This document shows, one piece after another, positions 55,901-64,000 of a stretch of DNA of 64,000 nucleotides. The notes beneath the pieces were generated by a model. That model was not told the DNA's origin, searched no databases, and worked only from the letters and a program-made list of their open reading frames with translations. Origin of the DNA: Cinnamomum chago. Lineage: Eukaryota > Streptophyta > Magnoliopsida > Laurales > Lauraceae. The position numbers were made by a program, and so were the translations under genes. The stretch lies in the NCBI GenBank assembly GCA_038049695.1, contig CP142453.1:513501-577500 (forward strand), written 5' to 3'. How positions within the stretch are numbered: position 1 is the first letter of the stretch; every line of letters starts with the position of its first letter.

Positions 55901-58900
55901 ACACATTTAGTCATATGCAAAACCTGTGGGGCCCACTGGATGCATGTTTTGGTGGTAAGTTATCAGCAATAAACTGTTTGGAAGTTGCTTAAAAAACTTG
56001 GGGACACTTTTGATATTAGATTCATATATCCTTTCTGTTATTAGGCAAAATCTTAGGGACTATTTCGAGATTTACCTAAATATAAACATAAATTAGAGAG
56101 CATGTGGATTTGGAAGCATATCCTATTGAACTGGTTGAATGAGAACTTACCAAGCGGTCTCCACCATATATATTATTTTCACGGTGGCGAAAAAGATTAC
56201 TGTCCACAAAAACAAAATCCACACCATCGATATAGGCTTGGAAATAAGAAACCTCAAACTCCTGCATGATGAACATCACAAGACAAGCAAATATTAAGTA
56301 GTTGGACAAATATTGCAATGGTAAGCCAACTTCTAGGTACAAGTAAAAAGTAGCATACCTCGCCATTCACTGTGTACCTTTTGCGCACTCCAGCATCTTG
56401 CACATCACGATAATCACCATACCGTGGCACCACAACCTAGAATGCAGAAGACTAACTAATTCAGTTACCCAAAGGAGTTCCTAACTTACTGATGACTGTA
56501 TTCTCCTCAAAATAATACAAAACTGATGACACTGGCACCGCAGGACCAACCTAGTTCGGTTCAATCTTAAACAATATACCAAACTGCAAATTTTAAGGTT
56601 GGCCTATGGCTGGTCAAGTTGGTTTTGGGTTAACAGGGACATAACAGAGAGTTTTTCTTTATCTTGTTGGTGCTAAGTTGATAATACGAAAAGCTTACCA
56701 TAACCCTATGCCCGCGTCGAGCCAAAGCCTTTGGTAAAGCGCCAGCAACATCTCCAAGCCCACCTAAGAAACTCTCCTCCGATTAGTGTCTACCACATCC
56801 AAAACAGACAACTTACATACAGCGGCTTAAGAAACATTTTGGGTGGACTGCAGAAATTTGCAAGATTTACACCCTTAGCCAAATATTACAATATTAAGAT
56901 ATTGAAGTGTGATATTTTTTGTTCCAATCTTTGGAAGAAATCAACACCAAACCCTGCACTAACTATGCCTCTGCAATTGGACAACCACCAATATGAAATT
57001 TCATTTCTATATTGAAATATTGCAACTCGCAAAGCAATGCCATTTTAGACATTTCTATATGCACTCATTAGAAAGAAGTAAAGGAAATTAACTACAAAGA
57101 AAACCAAGCATAAAACCAGATACAGACAGAAATGCAAAAGGAATGTCCAGTTGTATGTGTCATCAGAAAGACATGCACAAGGAATGTCCAGTTGTATGTG
57201 TCATCAGAAAGACATGCACAAGGAATGTCCAGTTGTATGTCATGATAATATATCAAGTACCTGTTTTGGACCAAGGAGCGCATTCTGCAGCTACCAATAT
57301 AACATTCATGACATTTGTCCCAGCCAAAGGAGGAGGTTTAACATCTTCTTCCTCGGCAGCCGTGTCAGGAACATCACTTGCATCCTCAGCAATCTCTTCT
57401 TTCAACTCTTCAAAATCTTCTATTAAACTATGACTTTTGGACCTTTTGGGAATCAACGTCGGTACTAATGTAGATTGCGCTGTTCCATTAAGCTCTTTGA
57501 GAGAATCTACACCTGAGGAAACTCTCTCCAGCTGGTTGATTTCCTGAGGTTGCTTCTCTTTATCAAAATCTTCACCGATGCCTATAAATGGAGCTTCTGA
57601 ACTTTCAATTCTAGTCAAATGGGCATAGCTTTCATAAAGATTCTCATCTCTAAAATTGTGATCTAGCTCTCCATCTGTTGAAGGTAGATCAAATTTTGAG
57701 AAAGAATTATGACTCTCACTGTAGGATACTGCCTCCTGTTCAGTGCTTACAATACTATTCTTAATAGATGAAACAAGTTTTTTCCTTTCCTCAATCTGCA
57801 GTGAACAGTTTAGAAAGAGAAAAAAGCTACCCATTACTAAATTAGAAAAATAGCATTAGAAGAAAAGAGAATAAGAATATCTCTGTTACTATTCAAAGGC
57901 ATAATTAGAATGGTTTCAAAGCAAAAAAAAAATAAATATTGTGACATCTTAAGATGAAAATTATGTTGACATCTGCCAGAACAGCTTTCTGGACTTGAAC
58001 AGAGCGAGGATCTAATTAAATGTAACAACAGGCAACAGAAGTGAGAATTCCATGAGCAGCCTCTTAGAGATGAAGAATTTAGATGACATTCACAAGAAAA
58101 TGAATGGTCTCAAGATGAAAACACCTAGTGTAACAAAGGGCATAAACAAGATCAGTCACTGGAAGTTCAAAAAAAATCTGCAGGATGGCTAGAAGATTAA
58201 ATTCTGTAAGGAAAGGTACTCAATACATGCAACACTTCATTTTCTATGAAATATCAACCTGACAACCTGTATATTCTAAAGACTTTTCGGCATGTTAGAA
58301 CTTCAACTAACATGAAAATTCTGAACTTGCAGTAAATGCATTTTCAGGGCATATGAGGGCAAGCATGCAACATCTGAGCTGCACACTGGATTGTTCCGCC
58401 ATAAATACCACCCACTTAATTTGAAAAGATTTGTATCAATTGGTTTTTTTCCCCCCTTTTCCACTGAACTCTATCAAGTTCTCAAACATCATTTTTCCTT
58501 ATCAAAGTACAGACATTGGGATAATCAGTTCAACCCAATTTCTAAATAAAGTGTATGCTACAAGAAAAGTTGTGTAAGATGTCCTGGTGACTGGTGAGCG
58601 ATAACATGCAGGAAAGTCACACCTTGGACTTCACAAGTGAAGCTGTTATACAAGGACACAACAATCTCAAGCTGGACAATCTGATACAGTGGATCTCATG
58701 GGAACTGTGATTAGGATTAAAAAAAAAATCTTCACAATTGAAAATTTGTTCTTTTACATAGAGGTCCATACAGGATTGGTTTCTCTTATTCAAAGTTTAA
58801 GACTGCACAGTTCCCTGATAGTGAATCTACATTCAGTGAGAGATTGAGAAATGAACCAGCTTTTAAGAGTCCTTAAATCAGGGACACCTTCACTCAACAA

Positions 58901-59502
58901 AACAGAGCTACTATTGAAGCAAAATAATTAATTTCACCACATTATCTCTCCTTTCCTCTTTGTCGCACCAATTACTCTCACTCACTTGCAAACATGAGAG
59001 AGACCTCACCTTTCATGCACCATAATTAGAAAGATAAGAAATGACATGATTAATTTCATTCACGAGAAATAGTAGATAACATAGAAGGAAAGTTTCAGCA
59101 GCGAAATTCATCTCCTTTAGCACAGTTTCTAATCAGACAAGCAACAAGTAGCAAGCAGGAAGTTAAAAAGAAAGAAAGAAAGAAAAAAAAAAAGATTACC
59201 TGTTGAAGTAGTTTCTTTTGCATCGCTAGAACCTTCTTGCTCTTCTCGATTGTCGCCTGAAGCTCAACATCCGATTGATCCTCAGTTTCTCCCTTATTAA
59301 CATTGCTTATAACTCTTGCTCTCAGACCCTTACTCTGCCGCCGCCTTAAATGCCCCCTACTTAGACAAGAATCAATAAAATCTCTCCTGAACAACCCAAC
59401 AGGACCAAATCTAAGACAACGGTTGCTTGCGCCTGGAACAAGAAGAAGAGAATTGCCCAACGTAGTCTCCACAATGAAAGAAAGAGACCCGAGAGAAGCC
59501 AT
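52997..59502 (-). CDS. SS2: Starch synthase II, plastidial (EC 2.4.1.21), eight exons
   Basis: It transfers glucose from ADP-glucose to growing alpha-1,4 chains, making intermediate amylopectin chains in plastids. Exons (minus): 59502-59200, 57795-57261, 56763-56699, 56436-56359, 56261-56151, 55830-55786, 54680-54507, 53953-52997. All borders are GT-AG and phases agree, giving 755 aa, usual for SSII. The N-terminus ([20 protein letters not shown], then Ser/Arg-rich) fits a transit peptide. [14 protein letters not shown] and an acidic variable region follow. The GT5 catalytic part begins at [20 protein letters not shown]; the ADP-glucose motif KTGGLGD is at residues 278-284, split by intron 2. 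HAYID-like [30 protein letters not shown] (654-660) and [10 protein letters not shown] complete the domain. The end AAKYQW is typical of SSII rather than SSI. No damage is visible, so it should be functional. Confidence 0.95.
57138..57240. repeat. 41 bp tandem repeat in starch synthase intron 2
   Basis: Two and a half copies with period 41 (starts 57138, 57179, 57220) share AAGGAATGTCCAGTTGTATG and TCATCAGAAAGACATGCAC with no evident differences. The array ends about 20 bp from the donor site of exon 2. Confidence 0.9.
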
Positions 59503-62500
59503 AGTACAAAAAATTGAAGAAGACCCAGTTGAGGAAACACAGAGAGAGAGAGAGAGAGTGAGGAATTCAGAAGACCCGGTAGAGAAAATGAGGATTGAAT
59601 AAGATTCTAACCAGCAGAGGAAATGGGGTAGTGAAGAAAACAGAAAAATGATGAATTGAAGGGTATTCTTGTGAATGGGCTAGGCCGCTTGGAAACAATT
59701 TGTTTGGATGTGATGTGATGTGATAAAGTGGTCCACCTGTGAAAGAGTGTGAGAGAATATCATATGAGAGCGGAGGAGTTGTCAAGTTTTGAGGTTGAGA
59801 GAGAGGAGAGAGTATGGGACCCACCCCACCCCCACCCAGGACTGAGCAGAAAGAGAGATCGATCTCTTTCTGCTCCGACAAGTGTGTGGTTGGATCGTGA
59901 AAAGCCAAAACATACATAAACGTATGACTCACATATTCCAGCGTGGGCAAAACGTGATTGCCTCTCATCGCATCGGATCAGAGAGAAAAGATCTTTTATT
60001 TTTTTTCAGTGCTGACTAACGTTATGGCTGCTTCTGCGTTGTTGGGTACTCAATGGCTCATCTGAATTCTGAACTGAAGAGGGTCGAGTTTCCCACAAGG
60101 GGACCATCTGTTATTGCTGATTGATTGGGTGGGCCTTCTCTTCTCAATTTGTCTTGATCATCAACAATAATAGACGAAAGGAAGAGGCTTGTAAAAGAAA
60201 TTTTAAACAAGTGAAAGAAAGGCCCATGTGATACACACATAAGTAGTAATTAATACATTTATTTCTCAAACTCGGCCAAGACTCATGGATACCCGAGAGT
60301 TTATAAATTTTGAACCCTGATTTTGATCAATCAGTGTGGATTCACGTGCTCCACAAAAAGAGAAGACTAAGAATATGAACCATGTGATGAAAATGAAAGC
60401 TCTATATGGATTCTTTTTCTTTCTTTTTCTTTGGTTTGTCCCACTCCATGTTGATTCTTGATCACTAGTACAAATGCACGTGCAATTCCTTTCAATCTTA
60501 GTGACCACAGATTCAGATCAAAGGCGAAATTTTTTAATAATAACTGTGAGAACGGATTGAATTCATGACAAAATCATGGTATCCGTCTTTGATGATCTGA
60601 TTCCAAATCCGAATGTCACATGGAACCTATATGCTGAATCCCGATACGAATGAACATAAGAAAATGGATACAACTCCAGATCTAGATCCAAAATAAGATG
60701 TAAAGTTCATTAGTAAACTCAAACAAAAAGGCTTCAATGACCAGACTTTTAAATGTAGAAGGGTACGCTATTAATTAAAGCCCAATGGACTCTCAAATGT
60801 CAACATAACTCAAGCTAGGCAGGCCCTTGAAACTTTTATATATTTTTAATAAGTGAATGTAATCGTCTTTGATCCGGTTCCTTAGTCTTATCATATAACA
60901 ATCCAATTCTAGATCCGAATATTCCAAATCCCACATGCATGGTCGTGGATTTTTGTATCCGAATTTCTTCCAAATCCTAAAATAGGTTCCATACCTACTT
61001 TAGTTGGAACGGGAGACCATTGGATACTCAGATCTTGATATCTATTTGCAGCCTTAACTATGACCCGCCTCCTATTTAGATTGAAATTGGGATTAAACAC
61101 GAGTGATTGATTATTGAATTAATTGCTAAATTACAAAATGTTTCAGGCCTGTTTGCTTACATTGAACAGATGAGAATCAAATACATATGAATTCATAGCT
61201 AAAATTAGTATCAGACACCGAAGGTATAAAAACAATTGGATTGATAATAGTTGTGTCATTTCTTAAGACACTCAAGCATGGTCAACATTCTGTAGAATGC
61301 CTTTTATCCTAGCGCTGTCAGGTATTTAAGTCGAACCAAACCGAATCTGTTTTCAGCCTTGAATTAAGCAGCTAGGAGTAGGACTGCTCAGTAGTAAAAA
61401 TTCTCAAAGATGCCCTGTCCTTTATCCTTTTCTTAATCTCACACAAGGCCACAAGGGCCCACCTATGATCAATCTAATTCATTCACACACATTCTATTAC
61501 CATGGATTAGCCCTAGCCCAACTTGATACTGATTTGTCCAATCACCATTCTCCATTGGACTTAATTACCCAAAATCTACACTATACAAATTAAGGTCGAG
61601 GATAGTTTGATTGAACTTATATCAGCCCTTAGACTAAACTATCCATCTATCCTCCTTGATTGCCATGCATTTAGGCGAACCACGTCACATGGAAGAAAAG
61701 AACTCCCAGGCGGAACAAGGTCAGTCCTGTGCCTGTGGGTGGAGTTGTGGGCCCAACAAATAAAGCATCCAGATCTTCTCTATCTTCTTGCCATTGAAGA
61801 TACTGTGGTTTTAGACGGACAAATTAGTGGCAATTTTCTATTGGAGAACTATATATATGATTGCTAAAACCCAAGTTTTCTTCCATGCTCCCATATTTTC
61901 AATACTGGTGAAGATATTGAACATCAGTTACTCAAAAGCAGAAACTTGGGTAATGGTAGACTATTCAGCCAGGCATATGCAGGTGAATCACTATATAAAC
62001 GAGGGTCATCATTATCATAGCCTTATCCCATCAAATAAGGATTAGCTGCAAGCATCTAATGCCTTCTCACATTAAATCTGGTGCAGTTTTGTGGTACTCG
62101 ATCGTTTAGGAACTACACGAGGTGGAGGAAAACTAGAAAGCAGTCAAAACAAGTGATCAATATCACATTGGAATGACTCCATAATTGGTAGAAGAGACTG
62201 TCTTTAATATGTTTGTGTAATCACCTTATGAGGAGAACATCAATAGCAATGCAATTCTTCGTAATTATGTGAAAAAGCATTTCCAGTGAGGGGCAGGGAA
62301 GGAATAAAAATCTGCAAAAAGAGAAGCCCATTACAAACGTGCCCTAAGTTATAGTGGAGCCATCAGAAAAGGACAAGACCATTCTTCATCCATTAATTGT
62401 TTCTTTATTCAAATGGCACCACCAGCAGATGATGGCTGCACCTGCATCGACCGCAAGTGCCCCATAGCTTTTTTTTCTTTTTTTGATAGATAAAACAGGA

Positions 62501-62603
62501 GAGCAACTGAAAGATCAATACTCATTACTCTCAATATATATACAAACAGGAAGGAGCGCCAATATGTACATAAAAAGAGATGATTCTTATGTATGCTTGA
62601 TGC
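59503..62603. other. Promoter side of starch synthase and intergenic DNA
   Basis: On the minus strand the bases before the starch synthase ATG are rich in CT repeats (59,541-59,562 read as CTCTCT), usual for a plant 5' UTR. No TATA box could be fixed. The rest is AT-rich and without recognised genes up to the stop codon of the next minus-strand gene. Both genes point the same way. Confidence 0.5.
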
Positions 62604-63599
62604 TTATGAAGGTGGGAATAAACAACTACTAGTGGAAGGCCCCCTTACCACCCTCTCGTTCTCAAAGTCTATGTCATCAAGTTTCTCCTGGCCCCACTGC
62701 AGTTGATGAGTAGAAATGATGCTCATCTTTAGCACTCTAGACACTAGTTTCATGTCTATCATGCTAAATAGGACCTCTAGCCTTTGGGGCTCTTCAAATG
62801 GATTAGTTCGTTTCAGCCAACATCTCTTCTTCCCCCTCAGTGCATTCTTCATTCCAAGCTCCTTCTGCAGAAAGAAGTAGAACAGGGTTAAAGCAATCCT
62901 AGTGGTCTCTGCCTTAATTCAATACTACTCCCCAATCCCTCAAGCGTAACAAAGAATCTTGGTCAGATGGAGATGAAACTTCACAAGACCAAAAGCATCA
63001 TATCCAGATCAATGTCTTCCACGGATCACCAAGTATGAAAATAGTGGCTGGGCCAAATAATTGACAAAATGACTGTTACTGTTTTTTTTTTTTTTTTTTG
63101 GTAACATGAAAATCAAGTAATTGATATTTGTTCATTTGACTGCCCCCACTCTCTTTCTTTCTGGGATTCAGGTGACTTTTCTATGTATATACCAAAATGA
63201 GTCCTCGTCAGCAGTCCCTTTCAACCACTGGAATTTGCACTCATAAAAAAACTATAACTCTAGTTACTTGTACTTGGTCAAGACAAAAAAAACAAAACAA
63301 CTGTGAAGTACATGTAACTAGGGTTATCCAAATGCATGAACCTTTATTCAATTTGGTTTAGTAAACACAAACTCATCTAACCTTCAGGAGTGTCTTTCTA
63401 AGGTCATCCAATCTCTTCAAGTCGTTGGGGTCTTCCACTTGAGATTGTGCCCATAAATGACTGGTTAGTTTCCATGAAGCCCTCTTATTTTCTGTCTTTA
63501 GGAAAACCCAGAAAGTTCTGATTGATTGCTCTATGGCCTTCATCGCTACTCTAGAAAATACAGGGTCTCGCTTCATTCCCTCCTCATTCTCCACGTAGC
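62604..63599 (-). CDS. DUF1666 protein ('ribosomal protein L34Ae-like'), 3' part
   Basis: Two C-terminal exons on the minus strand: 63599-63382 and 62864-62604 (stop at 62604-62606). The junction is GT-AG in phase 0 (KTLLK then KELGMKNAL). Conserved blocks of the DUF1666 family are visible: KAIEQSIRTFWVFLKTE, VEDPNDLKRLDDLRKTLLK, LFSMIDMKLVSRVLKMS and HQLQWGQEKLDDIDF. Homologues are often labelled 'ribosomal protein L34Ae', though the domain is not a ribosomal protein and its function is unknown. The first exon here begins in phase (two bases complete a codon), so more exons lie upstream; I could not find one with matching phase up to 64,000, and the gene probably continues past the window edge. 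Confidence 0.8.
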
Positions 63600-64000
63600 C
63601 TGTAGATGACATTGATTTAGTAGAAAGTTAACTAGATAAACCTTTCCAATTCAGTATAAAACCAATCAAAATATTCCAAATCTCCTGTCAAAATAGCCCG
63701 TTATAGCCATAGGTAAGCTTCAAGGAAAATAAATAAACAAATAAAGTAAAACTAATACATTGGGAATCTTTGACATGAATGACAATCACATGGTTTTTAA
63801 TTTGGTAGCAGTTGGATCATGTTCCTTTGTCTTTGCAACAAATACATTGGTTTGAGGACAAAATCATGGCTGTGGTGGGCATAGCACTGAAAGGTTAATT
63901 TGATTTTTATAAGGACTACTCACCTTTTTTTATCAATTCCAAAGGAGAATATATCTCTATTCACGTCCCATTGGCTTGTAATAAATTTATTATTAAGAAC
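63600..64000. other. Intron sequence of the DUF1666 gene
   Basis: A donor-like AAAAAAG|GTGAGT on the minus strand near 63,924 could end an upstream exon, but neither its frame nor its sequence joins convincingly to the exon at 63,599. Confidence 0.4.

Noticed and set aside
63924..64000. Possible upstream exon of the DUF1666 gene ending AAAAAAG|GTGAGT
   Set aside because: Its phase does not match the exon at 63,599 without a stop, and the residues do not resemble the family.
1..64000. CRISPR arrays, rRNA genes, intact tRNA genes, viral insertions
   Set aside because: None was seen; the regular repeats present are LTR or minisatellite arrays, and the tRNA-like boxes lack a tRNA fold.

Overview
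The window is nuclear DNA of a flowering plant. The evidence is GT-AG split genes of plant-only families, Ty3/gypsy, RTE and L1 retrotransposons, hAT-, MULE- and MITE-like DNA elements, and an inserted piece of the plastid gene ycf2. Long TE-filled introns and few genes (four real genes and one likely gene relic in 64 kb) suggest a woody species with a medium to large genome. I cannot name the species.

Layout. 1-11.9 kb is gene-free and holds a candidate MULE-like element (about 2.18-5.55 kb), an hAT-like element (5.78-6.85 kb), a tRNA-SINE-like piece and microsatellites. 11,996-13,936 (+) is a MYB-CC (PHL8-like) transcription factor. 15.2-18.3 kb is a solo LTR of about 3 kb carrying a GTCGACC array. 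A degraded minus-strand gene lies at about 20.4-21.08 kb. From 21,594 to 49,891 (+) runs one gene of nine exons and 312 codons, a DCN1-like/AAR3-like (DCUN1) protein. All exon phases agree, and the 28 kb length comes from eight introns holding a duplicated ycf2 insertion, two RTE LINEs, an L1 fragment, a 5,558 bp internally deleted gypsy element, a 2,468 bp solo LTR and MITEs. 59,502-52,997 (-) is a complete eight-exon starch synthase II gene (755 aa). 63,599-62,604 (-) is the 3' end of a DUF1666/'ribosomal protein L34Ae-like' gene whose 5' part lies beyond the window.

The genes are unrelated in function: phosphate-type MYB-CC regulation, cullin neddylation/auxin response, amylopectin synthesis in plastids, and one unknown. 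There is no operon-like or cluster logic. I did not find a convincing new biological system. The items most worth following are the 28 kb AAR3-like gene with its nested insertions (one LINE ends about 35 bp before a splice acceptor), the tandemly duplicated plastid insertion, the candidate 13 nt micro-exon in the MYB-CC gene, the regular GTCGACC array inside an LTR, and an unassigned protein-like ORF inside intron 5.
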